Shown piece by piece: positions 8,196-17,671 of a stretch of DNA of 64,000 nt (its first letter is position 1; the number at the start of each line of letters is the position of its first letter). Source of the DNA: G963676655 sp963676655 (GTDB lineage Bacteria; Verrucomicrobiota; Lentisphaeria; Victivallales; Victivallaceae); contig CAXXKX010000004.1 in the NCBI GenBank assembly GCA_963676655.2, forward strand, positions 744,001-808,000, read 5' to 3'. The notes beneath the pieces are model-generated. The model saw only the letters and a list, made by a program, of their open reading frames with translations. It searched no databases and was not told the origin of the DNA. Position numbers and translations under genes: made by a program.

Positions 8196-9196
8196 CAGTA
8201 CAGTACCTTTATTTTTTTATGTTCTTCAACCGGATGGGGGTCTTTGATGCCGTGTTCGGTTTTGACCGCGATGTCCCGCTCCAGCATATTGATTATCAGA
8301 TAACTTTCATCATAACGGGACAGTAACACCTGGCCCCGTTCACCAGTCGCGACCTCATCCAACGGGCCGTTTGATTTTACCAGACGCAGCTCGACCCGGT
8401 CGGAACTGGTGGAATATTCGATTCCTTCACGGGTGAACTCTTTTTCCAGAAAGACGCCGAACAGACTGTTGCCGTAACCATTCAAATGGACGGCGTTGGG
8501 AAACGCGGCCTGAAACATTTGATACTCGTCGTAGCCGACGGCTATCCCGCCGTAATGCACTCCCTTGATTTGAGCGCGCTGTTCAACCGGCATTTTTTCC
8601 ATCAACATCCGGATAACCGGCGGAGTGGAGAATAATATATCAATTGTCTGGGTATTCAGAATACTGAAAATCTGTTCCTCGATATGCTTGAAATAGCGTT
8701 GCTGTGAGATCGAGTCCGGCGGTAGTTTTTTGAACCAGCGCGGGTCGAAATCAATAGTGAACGGATCTATTCCGCCCGCCTTGCGAATAATCGCCCGCAG
8801 CGCCTTGCCAATGATGTGCGGCCCGGACGGTCCGGCCCACAGCCATTTGCCGACAACCGGAAAACCGACCTGTTCCGCACGATCAAGAAAAGGTGTGACA
8901 AAGCCGCCTTCAAATTCCTCTTCGGTAAATGCCGTGGTGATCGGCTTACCGGAGAAGCCGGACGTCTCGCCGGTGATCAGGTAACGGTGTCCGCGCAGTA
9001 CTTTGCGGGAGACGAAATGTTCCAGCGGCATTTGCCGCATGATTTCCGGCGGCATGACCGGCAGCAGCAGCGGATTCTCCGCCGCTTCCTCAACCCTCAA
9101 ATCCGTGTTGCGGAAAAAGTCGATCCAGTACGGACTGCCATGTTCCGGGTTACTGTGCAGCCTGATTGCGGCCAGACGTTTTGTTTTACTTACCAC
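8195..9196 (-). CDS. Short ANL-superfamily adenylate-forming enzyme (PaaK-like)
   Basis: The 333-residue protein resembles phenylacetate-CoA ligase and acyl-protein synthetase members of the ANL superfamily. The P-loop-like TGETSGFSGKPI near residue 75 matches the family A3 TSGTTGKP motif, and HLNGYGNSLFG near residue 240 matches the A5 YGxTE region. It ends where the mobile C-terminal subdomain of a roughly 430-residue PaaK would begin, so it may only adenylate, or it may work with a partner. It overlaps the TPR gene by 11 bases and U32 by one. The substrate is unknown. A carboxylate such as a naphthoate is possible but unproven. Confidence 0.65.
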   Translation of the reverse strand: MVSKTKRLAAIRLHSNPEHGSPYWIDFFRNTDLRVEEAAENPLLLPVMPPEIMRQMPLEHFVSRKVLRGHRYLITGETSGFSGKPITTAFTEEEFEGGFVTPFLDRAEQVGFPVVGKWLWAGPSGPHIIGKALRAIIRKAGGIDPFTIDFDPRWFKKLPPDSISQQRYFKHIEEQIFSILNTQTIDILFSTPPVIRMLMEKMPVEQRAQIKGVHYGGIAVGYDEYQMFQAAFPNAVHLNGYGNSLFGVFLEKEFTREGIEYSTSSDRVELRLVKSNGPLDEVATGERGQVLLSRYDESYLIINMLERDIAVKTEHGIKDPHPVEEHKKIKVLY

Positions 9197-9953
9197 TTGT
9201 CAGCTCCTTGATTTTTTTTGCTGAAATTCTTTTTTTCTCCAAATCCTGATGGTCGGTCACTTGCAGTTCGATAACCTTGCGATAGTGTTTGACCGCTTCG
9301 GCCTTTTTACCCGCCAGTTCCAGGGTTACGGCCAACTGGTAGCGTGGATAAATGACATCGGGGGCTTTTTTGACCGCGGTTCTCAACATATCTTCCGACA
9401 TTTCAATCGTTCCGGACGGCAGGCCGCCGCCAAGGGTCTTAGCCAGGGCCTTCATGAACCAGTTCATCTGTGATACTTCGCGGTAATAAATACCGAGCGT
9501 CACATAGCCCGGGGAAAAATCAGGGTCAAGTTCAATGCACTTTCTGGCATATTTCTCAATATTCCGCCCGGCCTCGGCTTTGCCGCGACCGCTGCGGTAG
9601 AGGGATAAATTGCCGTTTGTTATGGCCAGGTAAAAATACGCCTCCGCTTCCCGGGGATGTTTTTTGACCAGCTCCGTCGCGTAGATGATGGCCTGTTTGA
9701 AATACTTTTCCTGTTTTTGTTTATTCTGAGCTTCTTCGCCGACGTTATTGCAGGCGGCGGTCAACTTTGACAGGACGTCGTACCGGTCAGGCGCCAGTTT
9801 ATAGGCCTGGCGATAAAACGCCAAAGCCTCGACGTTTTTAAACAGCCCATAGGCTTTGTCGCCTTGTTTCATAATTTTGTCGACCGGTTCTTCCGCGGCT
9901 GATGCCACCGCCGTCATTCCCAGTGCAACCAACAGTGTTACAGTTTTAATCAT
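9186..9953 (-). CDS. Secreted/periplasmic TPR protein
   Basis: The 255-residue protein has a signal peptide (MIKTVTLLVALGMTAVASAAEEP, cleavage likely after ASA) and then helical repeats typical of tetratricopeptide folds, for example KNVEALAFYRQAYKLAPDRYD and AGKKAEAVKHYRKVIELQ. TPR domains bind partner proteins. It is the only clearly exported product of the operon. Its ATG overlaps the stop of the flavoprotein gene by four bases. No catalytic motif is visible. Confidence 0.75.
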   Translation of the reverse strand: MIKTVTLLVALGMTAVASAAEEPVDKIMKQGDKAYGLFKNVEALAFYRQAYKLAPDRYDVLSKLTAACNNVGEEAQNKQKQEKYFKQAIIYATELVKKHPREAEAYFYLAITNGNLSLYRSGRGKAEAGRNIEKYARKCIELDPDFSPGYVTLGIYYREVSQMNWFMKALAKTLGGGLPSGTIEMSEDMLRTAVKKAPDVIYPRYQLAVTLELAGKKAEAVKHYRKVIELQVTDHQDLEKKRISAKKIKELTSGK

Positions 9954-10570
9954 AATTTATCCATTGCTCCTTCTCTTGGGATATAGTTGCTCAACGCATC
10001 TTTGCGACCGCATTCTGCCGCCAGCATCAACCATTTGCGCCGTTTTTTCGGTGCTGCGTGTTTGACCGATCCCATCATATTGACTTTGACCGGACTGATG
10101 CCGCAGAATTTAAGGGTCATGTTTTTTATTTGTTTTATGGCTGGCATGCCGTATAAGAAACGAAAAATGAACGGGTAATTATCCATTGTCACCATCACTC
10201 TGGCGGATTTACCGGCCAGCAGATGATTCGGCAGCAATGCGTCAGGTGAGTATGAAAAAGCCCAGCCCGGCAGAAAAGTCCGGTCAATGAACCCTTTTAG
10301 TACGGCCGGAAGGCCGCCCCACCAGACCGGGAAGATTATCATAAGGTGGTCCGCCTGTTCAATATCATTACGAGCCTCTAATAAATCCGGTTCCAACGGC
10401 TGGATGGTTTGATAACCGTTGTGCAAATTCGGGTCAAAATTCAACCTTCCGATATCAATCACGGTTACTTCCGCACCGGCCAGTTCAGCCGCATCACAGT
10501 AGGCTTGTTTCAGAGCGCTGCAGAAGCATTCCAGGGCCGGGTGCCCGTATATCACAGTGATTTTTTTCAT
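9950..10570 (-). CDS. NQO/KefF-type flavodoxin-fold NAD(P)H:quinone oxidoreductase
   Basis: The 206-residue protein starts MKKITVIYGHPALECFCSAL, the FMN/FAD-binding loop of the flavodoxin-2 (NQO, MdaB, KefF) family. Residues about 75-105 carry ADHLMIIFPVWWGGLPAVLKGF followed by a GWAF segment, which is diagnostic of the group. Such enzymes carry out two-electron reduction of quinones. Finding one next to naphthoquinone biosynthesis genes fits protection or reduction of a quinone product, although this is inferred from context. It is coupled by ATGA overlaps to both neighbours. Confidence 0.85.
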   Translation of the reverse strand: MKKITVIYGHPALECFCSALKQAYCDAAELAGAEVTVIDIGRLNFDPNLHNGYQTIQPLEPDLLEARNDIEQADHLMIIFPVWWGGLPAVLKGFIDRTFLPGWAFSYSPDALLPNHLLAGKSARVMVTMDNYPFIFRFLYGMPAIKQIKNMTLKFCGISPVKVNMMGSVKHAAPKKRRKWLMLAAECGRKDALSNYIPREGAMDKL

Positions 10571-11979
10571 GTGCAGGCTCCTTTAAATTTTCTTATCAAA
10601 CCCAGTATTTTCGCGTTTTTCCAGAACGGCCGCAGTTGCAGAAACTGAGCCAGTTTCATCATGACCCTGCTGACAGGCGAATTCCAGTCGGTGGCGTTGC
10701 TCCAGTGCAGCCGGGGTTTGCAATATGAGTCCAGAACCGGAAAAAAGTCTTCCGGCAGTTTATCAGAGACATAGGTAAGGGACCTGAGCAATTCGTCTTC
10801 ATCTCTGATCCGTCCTTCCTTGCGGGATGCCGCCGCGAGCGGAGTCCCGGCATAGACTCTGATCCCGAAATTTATCAGGACCTGATTCGGTTGTTCGATC
10901 CGGTCGAGAAAATTCACGGTTTCACGAACCGTCTCTTCGGTTTCGCCCGGTCCGCCAAGCAGGAGGTAGACGGAGAAAGGGATATCGAATTGTTTGTAAA
11001 GCCGGGCCGCATTGGCGATATCTTCACGGGTAAAGTTTTTTCCCATTTCAAAAAGCATTTTTTCAGAAGCGCTGTCAATTCCGAGTTCAACGCCCATACA
11101 GCCTGATTGTTTCATCAACCTTACCAGCTCCTCACTGATGCCGCGCGGGTTGGTCATGGCTTCCCATGAGATATTGAGGTCGCGATTGATGATTTCCCGG
11201 CAGATCTCCTTTGCGTGATGGTCGGGAAAAGAAAATACACTGTCGACAAAGAAGAAATGATTGACGTTGTGCAGGTTATGCAGAATCTCGATCTCGTCAA
11301 CCACCTGTCCGGGAGAACGCAGCCGGTAGCGTTTACCTTCGATTACCGGGTAATTGCAGTAAATGCAGTTGAACATGCAGCCGCGTTTAGTCTGGACCGC
11401 GCCGTAGCCGCCGCGTTTCAGGTATTTGTCAAGTTCGATCAAGTCCCAGGCAGGAAGCGGCAAATTATCGAGGATAATAAATTTCTCAGGAGGATTGCGG
11501 TGAATTGTGCCGTTCCGGCGATGGACCAGGCCTGGGATCTGATCGGGATTCTTATCGTTTTCAATGCACCTGACAAATTGCAGCAGCGATGTTTCGCCTT
11601 CGCCAATGATTCCATAATCAAGTCTGAGGTAGTCAAGCAGCGGTTCCGGCGAGGAGGAAAAGCCTGATCCCCCGATGATCATTACGGCGGAGGTTGATTG
11701 CTTGACGGTGTCGGTCAAACGTTTCAGGCGTTCGATATAGCTCCGGTTTCCGAATGCGGTAGAGTTATCCAGGTTGCGCAGAGATATGCCAACAATATCC
11801 GGTTGACATTGTGATATCCGGGTGATAATTGCGCTTTCCGCGTCTTTGACAAAGCAAAGATCAAGGATACTGACAGAATATCCGGAGTCCCTAAGCATGC
11901 CGGCCAGAAAAGCCGCCCCGATCGGGGCAACCGGCATTGGCAGTTTCTCATTGTTTGTAGATATCAATAAAATCTTCAT
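10567..11979 (-). CDS. B12-binding-domain radical SAM protein
   Basis: The 470-residue protein opens with a cobalamin-binding Rossmann domain (PIGAAFLAGMLRDSGY near residue 18, then PDIVGISLRN) and continues with a radical SAM barrel whose cluster motif is C201-x3-C205-x2-C208. The C-terminal part (LLGGPGETEETV, then a PLAAASRKEGRIRDED segment) is of the BchE/P-methyltransferase type. Members catalyse C-methylation, cyclisation or ring rearrangement. It is the first gene of the leftward operon, so it is not an afterthought to the pathway. Upstream is a weak GGAACAC ribosome site. The reaction is unknown. Confidence 0.85.
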   Translation of the reverse strand: MKILLISTNNEKLPMPVAPIGAAFLAGMLRDSGYSVSILDLCFVKDAESAIITRISQCQPDIVGISLRNLDNSTAFGNRSYIERLKRLTDTVKQSTSAVMIIGGSGFSSSPEPLLDYLRLDYGIIGEGETSLLQFVRCIENDKNPDQIPGLVHRRNGTIHRNPPEKFIILDNLPLPAWDLIELDKYLKRGGYGAVQTKRGCMFNCIYCNYPVIEGKRYRLRSPGQVVDEIEILHNLHNVNHFFFVDSVFSFPDHHAKEICREIINRDLNISWEAMTNPRGISEELVRLMKQSGCMGVELGIDSASEKMLFEMGKNFTREDIANAARLYKQFDIPFSVYLLLGGPGETEETVRETVNFLDRIEQPNQVLINFGIRVYAGTPLAAASRKEGRIRDEDELLRSLTYVSDKLPEDFFPVLDSYCKPRLHWSNATDWNSPVSRVMMKLAQFLQLRPFWKNAKILGLIRKFKGACT

Positions 11980-12262
11980 GATAAGTGTTCCGTATAATTG
12001 TAAATTGATTCAAATATACGTGGAGACAATTACACGAAGATTGCACCAACATTACAATGCTGTAATATTGGAAGAAAAGAGATTTATCGTGGCTATTTGA
12101 GTAGTAGGCCCACGTTTGGAATCAGGGACTTTCCTCTGAAACGTCTGCCTGAAGATTATTAGCATCAGGTATTGTGGATAATAAAACTAATCAAAATCAG
12201 CTGACGTAGTTTTGAAATAAACTGATATATAGAAATTTTTTAAAAGGCGGGAATCGATTGTG

Positions 12263-13246
12263 TCAACTCTGTAATTTCCGGAAACAATATATCACTGCTC
12301 CGGCGGGGCCGAGGCCGCGGCTTAGTTGTTTTTTGCTGATTCGGTCTGGATTGTCGAATTTTGCGCCCATTTCACGAATGAAAAGTTTGGAACCTAATAT
12401 CGCTCCATCACTGAAGTGGCGGGTGCGTCGCAGAAAATGGATCGGCATCGATTCTCTGCGTTTGGCTAGTTCCTGCGCCTCAAATATCTCCTCATTCGAG
12501 GCTCCCCTCTCCGCCGCGACGATTCGCGCCATTTCACTCCGAAAATAGCTGAATAGATCGTTGTCAGTCCATTTTGAGGTGTCGCGATGCCAGATGTTTT
12601 GTTTGAGGTGTTTGACGAAATTTGCTTGAAAAAGGTGTTTACCGGTGCCGCAGTAGCGGCCCCAGGTCGTGAAATGGTAGTCCGCTGGATTGGTCGTCAG
12701 TCCGGCGCGGACGGGATTCAATTCGACATATAAAACACACGCTTCAAGAGAGTTGCGACTATCTAGAATGACGCTTTTAAATTTGTTGGCCCAGAGTTTG
12801 CCGATGCGGTCACGGGATTGGTTGTAGACTACGGTGAAACGTTGTTGGAAGGCGCGCATAAAGTAGCTTATGTCGATCATTTTCAGGCCGACTTCGCGAC
12901 ATATTTCAGGATTGGCCAGATTTATCTTTGGCATTTGTTTTGGCGCGTAAGTGAACTTGTCTAACATGCTGCTATAGTAATTGTTATGTCGTCTGGCAAT
13001 ATCTTCGATTGACGGCAATTCGTCAGGGCCGGGAGCATACACGACCACATGGAAATGGTTGCCCATCCAAGCGGCAGAGATCACCTCGATCAAAAAATAT
13101 TCGCATAGATTCTGCAGCAGCCGAAAACCGTATTCCATATCGACCCGATTAAACGGTTTTTCGCCTCTACAGCCGGCGGCTCGGTTCATCAGGTGATAAT
13201 AGCAGCCTTCTCTCTTGACTTTCATGCGATTTCCACGTCCAGACAT
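12263..13246 (-). CDS. RAYT-type (REP-associated tyrosine) Y1 transposase, copy 1
   Basis: The 327-residue protein is an HUH single-strand DNA nuclease of the TnpA-REP/IS200-like group. The metal-binding HUH is GNHFHVVV (His64 and His66), and the nucleophile is probably the Tyr in the RFTVVYNQSRDR helix. The GKLWANKFKSVIL segment is also typical. A long C-terminal extension of about 130 residues makes it twice the size of the E. coli enzyme. The start at 13246 is set by the ACGGAGGAAAAATC leader. The frame continues to 13309 without a ribosome site. A close relative lies at 46072-47046. RAYTs are usually domesticated, single-copy-like genes linked to dispersed repeats. Confidence 0.85.
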   Translation of the reverse strand: MSGRGNRMKVKREGCYYHLMNRAAGCRGEKPFNRVDMEYGFRLLQNLCEYFLIEVISAAWMGNHFHVVVYAPGPDELPSIEDIARRHNNYYSSMLDKFTYAPKQMPKINLANPEICREVGLKMIDISYFMRAFQQRFTVVYNQSRDRIGKLWANKFKSVILDSRNSLEACVLYVELNPVRAGLTTNPADYHFTTWGRYCGTGKHLFQANFVKHLKQNIWHRDTSKWTDNDLFSYFRSEMARIVAAERGASNEEIFEAQELAKRRESMPIHFLRRTRHFSDGAILGSKLFIREMGAKFDNPDRISKKQLSRGLGPAGAVIYCFRKLQS

Positions 13247-13375
13247 GATTTTTCCTCCGTTGGTTGACTGGTTTGATGTTAATATAGTGGTTGGAAACGG
13301 GTTTGTCAAATTAAACTATTATGTGATTTTATATATTATTATAAGTTCTTTATTATTAGTTGAATATGTGTTGTG

Positions 13376-13993
13376 CTAAATAATTTTAGTGGAGGTCAGC
13401 CATTCGGAAATTCCTGATAAAATCATTTGAACCCCTAGGGTGGCTACAATAAGTCCGGTAATCCGGATCAAGGCCCCCATGATATTGAATTTTTTTAAAG
13501 CCTTGCCAATGGGACGTGCAAGAAGCATGAACACCATATTGATCAATACCGCGATAGTTACGGCCGCAAAAGATGAGGTGAAGCCCTTAGTGACCGCCAG
13601 CGGCAGTGCGGCGGCAATTGTCGCCGGGCCGGCTATCATCGGCGACGCCAACGGGACGATGGAAATTTCGGAAAGACGATTTTGGGTACTTTGTTCAAAA
13701 AAGACCCCTTTAGATAAAGCTTTAAAACCGACCCAGAACAAAACACATCCTCCGCATACCTTCAAAGAATAAAGTTCAATCCGCAAAAATGAATAGAACA
13801 AAAAGTCGCCGAACACCAGCACCATACTCAGAATAAGTAAAGCGATAAAAGTTGATTTTATTACTATCTGATTAAATTCTTTTTTGTTTGTCGACTCTCC
13901 GGAAAAAAGTGAAAGAATACAAATTTTGCTGATTGGGTTGATTAATGCCAGAAGATACAAAGAGTTCAGAAATATTTCATGCATCATTTTCAT
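13376..13993 (-). CDS. MarC family integral membrane protein
   Basis: The 205-residue protein has about six hydrophobic segments and the family features NSLYLLALINPISK near the N-terminus, VPLASPMIAGPATIAA in the middle and RITGLIVATLGVQMIL at the end. MarC/UPF0056 proteins sit in the inner membrane. Their transport substrate is not established, and the old multiple-antibiotic-resistance link is unsupported. It stands alone between the RAYT and the first carbohydrate locus. Confidence 0.88.
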   Translation of the reverse strand: MKMMHEIFLNSLYLLALINPISKICILSLFSGESTNKKEFNQIVIKSTFIALLILSMVLVFGDFLFYSFLRIELYSLKVCGGCVLFWVGFKALSKGVFFEQSTQNRLSEISIVPLASPMIAGPATIAAALPLAVTKGFTSSFAAVTIAVLINMVFMLLARPIGKALKKFNIMGALIRITGLIVATLGVQMILSGISEWLTSTKII

Positions 13994-14050
13994 TGTTGGG
14001 TCCCATATCTTAATAACGATTTGCGGGACGGGAATATAGCACCGATTGAA

Positions 14051-14824
14051 TTAATTGCAACGCGGTTTTAATACAGTAGAGCTTCTGTTATTAATTTTTT
14101 TTGTGTCAGATCCGGAAGCTGCAAGTTTGAATAATTCTTCGGCAGATAAGGCTTTGCCGATGATATAGACTTCATCAATCAGGCCGATAAAGTGATATGC
14201 GTCCGGTCGTCCCGGATAGTTTCCGATGACGACATGATTCCTGTCTGGCGCTGGCGCATTCTTTGCTTTTTTCTGCTCTTTAACTTTTTCGCAATTTATG
14301 AAAAGTTGGATTTTGTTTCCGTCATCAGTTGCCGCTACATGATACCATTTATTGTTTTTAATCTGGTATTTCGGGGACGAGACAATTTTCCGCGTTTTGC
14401 CATCTCCGTACCTGAAATCTATCATTCCCCAATTATACCGCAAATCCCATCCGGTTGTACAGCTGTCCTGCATTTTACTGAGCAGGCACATGCTCCTCGG
14501 TTTTTGTCCGGTACGCTTGATCCACATCGTAATGGTAAATGGCGGTTTTAAATTCAAAACCTTGTTACTATTTTGAACCAGGTATTGCACCAAAGGTTTA
14601 TCTGAAAGTTTTAATGCCTGACCTTTCATGCCTTTTACGGTCACTACCCGGGCGGTCGTATCTTTTGATTTTAATCTAGCATTAAGCTTATCAGGCCCGG
14701 AATCTTTTAATGTGGAGCCTGAATCCTGGTCGAATCCCCAATGCGCGATAACAGTTTTATCTGCTTCAGCGGCGAAGAGGTTTGAACACAGTGCGATAAT
14801 AAAAAAAGCGAGTATTTTTCTCAT
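14051..14824 (-). CDS. Secreted LamG-type concanavalin-like lectin domain protein
   Basis: The 257-residue protein has a signal peptide (MRKILAFFIIALCSNLFAAEA). One LamG/jelly-roll domain follows, recognised by AHWGFDQDSGSTLKDSG, FTITMWIKRTGQ, NNKWYHVAATDDGNKIQLFING-like spacing and GLIDEVYIIGKALSAEEL. These domains bind glycans. It starts nine bases after the glycosidase gene and is probably co-transcribed with it. No catalytic signature was seen, so it is best taken as a binding protein. Confidence 0.8.
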   Translation of the reverse strand: MRKILAFFIIALCSNLFAAEADKTVIAHWGFDQDSGSTLKDSGPDKLNARLKSKDTTARVVTVKGMKGQALKLSDKPLVQYLVQNSNKVLNLKPPFTITMWIKRTGQKPRSMCLLSKMQDSCTTGWDLRYNWGMIDFRYGDGKTRKIVSSPKYQIKNNKWYHVAATDDGNKIQLFINCEKVKEQKKAKNAPAPDRNHVVIGNYPGRPDAYHFIGLIDEVYIIGKALSAEELFKLAASGSDTKKINNRSSTVLKPRCN

Positions 14825-14833
14825 TTAATATCC

Positions 14834-17671
14834 TTATTTTGAATAAATTTCCAATTCTTGAATTTCGGTCTTGCCGTTAGCACTGCCAGTTACTAAAACC
14901 CGTGCCGCAGCCGTCTCGACAGGGGCACATTCTGCCGTCATCTGCGACGGAGAAACGCGTTTAAATACGGCAATGGTCTTCCATTTTCCATTTTGCGGTA
15001 CTTGCAGTTCAGCATTGGTAACTTTGTCACAGAAAATCTCAGACCGGCCCATTGTTACTGATTTGCCAAACTGGATTTCGACCCAGTCTGGAAATTTCCG
15101 GAAAGTGGTGTCGATCCAGCCTTTCCCATTTCTAGAACCGTCAACAATGTGTGAGTTATCCCATTTCGGTTTTTCGCTGGAAAACTTCATTTTTATTCCA
15201 TTACCGATAAAAGCGAGATTGCCGGGGCGGGCCAGGGATTTAATTGCATCGGTTATTTTTTGTTCCGTTGCTTTTACTGATAACAGTTTTGCCAACCGGG
15301 CGTCTGTCGTATACAAATTTGTATCGTATTTGCCGAATTTTTCCCGGATTGTATCGTCGTTACTTTTAACTGTTCTGTTTTCTCCTATGACATACCATTT
15401 GCCGCCGGTGTTTTTCGGGAGCTGTATGACAACGCTCTTTGATTCAGTCGAATTATTGACCGCAAAAACATAGCTTTGACCGTTTACATTGCGATACATA
15501 ACCGCTTGAACCGGCTTTGCGCCGGTTTTCAGAACCGTGCGTTTCTCCGGTGATAAAATTACATTTTCAAGAATCCTGGCCTCTTTGGTCAGGTATTCCA
15601 TTGAGACGGTTATCTGCGGGTATTGCTGGGCCGCATACCAGGTGTACCAGGTAAAGCCCTGTACGCCGGCGATGATTGCCTGATACTGCATGTTGCGCAG
15701 TTCGAGAAAGTTCGGTGCCCGATTGTTGACCGCGCCGTAATCACCATAGTTAAAGGCTTGCGGAGTGATCCAGGCGGCTTTTCGTTCTTTCCCGGCTTCA
15801 AGTACGGTATCAATAAATTTACCGACTTTTTCAATCGGCCGCGCCGCGTTGCCGCCGCGCAGGAACAACGGATAAGGATCGGGGTTGAAGACATCTCCGC
15901 CATCGATATATTTGCGGATTCCGTCCATGGTGTCGTTAAGCAGAACGCAGGGATGATACGGGTCTTCATCGCGGCAGAGATTATATATCGCGGTCATCCG
16001 GGCGGGCAGGGCCGGACGTAATTCCGGTTCATCCCCCATATACCAGGCCAGCAGCGCCGGATGTTTTTTCCATTTGCTGACAAAACCACGAATGCCGTCG
16101 CCTTCGGCCTTTGAAAGCGGTTTGCCCCAGGGCTCATTATTGTTGTAGGAACGCTTGGGATAGGGGTAAATTATGGCCTTTAGCCCCGCGGCGTGTAAAT
16201 CGTCGAGCCATTTTTTCAGTTGAGCGTCGGTTTTGTAATATGCATTATAATCGATCAGCACATTACATCCTTCTTTGACCGCGCGACTTAAATGTTGCTG
16301 TTTTATCGAAAACCAGCCGTAGGGAAAAAACTTTTTGCCGTCAACATAAGTGGTTAAATTTTCGTCAATCCTAACTTGCCCTTCCTGCCGTTTCAGTTTA
16401 TTTACTTTAATGGATGTTTTATATTTTTTGTCGGAAGTTGCCGCGGTCAGGATATATTTACCGTTCGCCAGCGGCGGTATGGTCAGGTTGAAATTCATTT
16501 TTACTTGAATTTTTTTCAGCTTTTGATCTGCCAGTGTCCTGCCGTTTCCATCTTTCAGGGTTATTATCAAACCGGTGTTCTTCAACTCATCCATGGGCAG
16601 ACCGAACTCCAATTGGCCTTTCAACGCGGATATTTTCTGGTCAGAAAATATACAGTTGCGATAAAATGGCCGGGTCAACATAATTGACATAGGCGTGTAG
16701 GATACCGTTTCGGGAAATTGCGAAAAATTCATAGAACTACCGGTTTTGCGGTCTTTCAGGTCAAATGACAGCATAACCGCGCCATTTTTGCTGACCGGGA
16801 TTGCAAACGTATATTCTTTGCCCAGTCCGTTGTCCAGGGCAAAAGTTTGTGTTTGCTTGCCGCCGTCAGTCAATTTTGCAGTCATGATGACAAACCGGAA
16901 TTTTCCGGTATTGTTGGTGATGAAGGTCTTGCCGGTCAACAGTTTTTTTCCGTTCCGCATAATAGTTTTTACGTCATACGGAGGCTTTATCTGCCAACTG
17001 AAACCTGACAGATCAGCATTTTGTAAATGCAGACTGGCGAATTTTGCCGGTTCATGGAACCCGCCATTCAGCGGAACGAAGGTACTGAGCTGCAGTTTCC
17101 CTCCGGCCTGACGTTCTCTGGCGATATTAATTCCCCAGATGTTGCCGCTTATTCCGAGATCGACAAAGGGAATAGCGACTTCAAGCAGCCATTTGTTATC
17201 GAGCTTTGAGGTTGCTGTCTTTATTCCGGGACTGTTCCATTTGCCGGTTCCGACATGCCCGCCCTGACGGCGTTCGGAATCATAGACCGTGCCGAGGCTG
17301 TTTATGACAAAATGCTTGTAAGATGCCCGGTCATGATTTGCATCGATAAAGATTTCCAGAGAGTCGTCATGAAAAACTTTTCCGTCTCGTTCCTTTATTG
17401 TCGCTTTAAGCTGGTTCATCGCCGGTTCGTCAAGTTCCGCTGCTATATACAAAAAACTATTGTCATGGACTATCTTGAATCTGGTCTGCGGGCGGGCTTT
17501 GACTTCAGGCTTGTTCATCACCTTAAAGTCATTCTGCCATTGTGCTTGTTGCCAGCACGCATCGGTCAGTTTACCATCGAGTTCCGGGGCCGATGTTTTA
17601 GGGGCGTGGACAATTTGATCCGCGTTTGCCGCAATTGCCGCCAACAGCAGAAGCGAAAGATTTTTTTTCAT
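14834..17671 (-). CDS. Secreted multi-domain glycoside hydrolase-like protein (CBM9 - TIM barrel - discoidin-like)
   Basis: The 945-residue protein has a signal peptide (MKKNLSLLLLAAIAANADQ). Residues about 25-220 resemble a CBM9/DOMON domain (APELDGKLTDACWQQA, then LYIAAELDEP and DDSLEIFIDANHD). After a beta-sandwich linker, residues about 440-680 form a TIM barrel of the GH2/GH42 kind (FFPYGWFSIKQ, WYMGDEPELRPALPARM). The acidic pair in GDEPE is a candidate catalytic acid. The C-terminal 130 residues resemble an F5/8 type C sugar-binding domain. It lies in the locus governed by the GntR-like regulator at 18599-19666. The glycan target is unknown. Confidence 0.75.
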   Translation of the reverse strand: MKKNLSLLLLAAIAANADQIVHAPKTSAPELDGKLTDACWQQAQWQNDFKVMNKPEVKARPQTRFKIVHDNSFLYIAAELDEPAMNQLKATIKERDGKVFHDDSLEIFIDANHDRASYKHFVINSLGTVYDSERRQGGHVGTGKWNSPGIKTATSKLDNKWLLEVAIPFVDLGISGNIWGINIARERQAGGKLQLSTFVPLNGGFHEPAKFASLHLQNADLSGFSWQIKPPYDVKTIMRNGKKLLTGKTFITNNTGKFRFVIMTAKLTDGGKQTQTFALDNGLGKEYTFAIPVSKNGAVMLSFDLKDRKTGSSMNFSQFPETVSYTPMSIMLTRPFYRNCIFSDQKISALKGQLEFGLPMDELKNTGLIITLKDGNGRTLADQKLKKIQVKMNFNLTIPPLANGKYILTAATSDKKYKTSIKVNKLKRQEGQVRIDENLTTYVDGKKFFPYGWFSIKQQHLSRAVKEGCNVLIDYNAYYKTDAQLKKWLDDLHAAGLKAIIYPYPKRSYNNNEPWGKPLSKAEGDGIRGFVSKWKKHPALLAWYMGDEPELRPALPARMTAIYNLCRDEDPYHPCVLLNDTMDGIRKYIDGGDVFNPDPYPLFLRGGNAARPIEKVGKFIDTVLEAGKERKAAWITPQAFNYGDYGAVNNRAPNFLELRNMQYQAIIAGVQGFTWYTWYAAQQYPQITVSMEYLTKEARILENVILSPEKRTVLKTGAKPVQAVMYRNVNGQSYVFAVNNSTESKSVVIQLPKNTGGKWYVIGENRTVKSNDDTIREKFGKYDTNLYTTDARLAKLLSVKATEQKITDAIKSLARPGNLAFIGNGIKMKFSSEKPKWDNSHIVDGSRNGKGWIDTTFRKFPDWVEIQFGKSVTMGRSEIFCDKVTNAELQVPQNGKWKTIAVFKRVSPSQMTAECAPVETAAARVLVTGSANGKTEIQELEIYSK

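Noticed and set aside
11980..12100. Promoter of the mqn operon
   Set aside because: Several TATA-like strings occur but none has a -35 box at 16-18 bases, so I do not call one.
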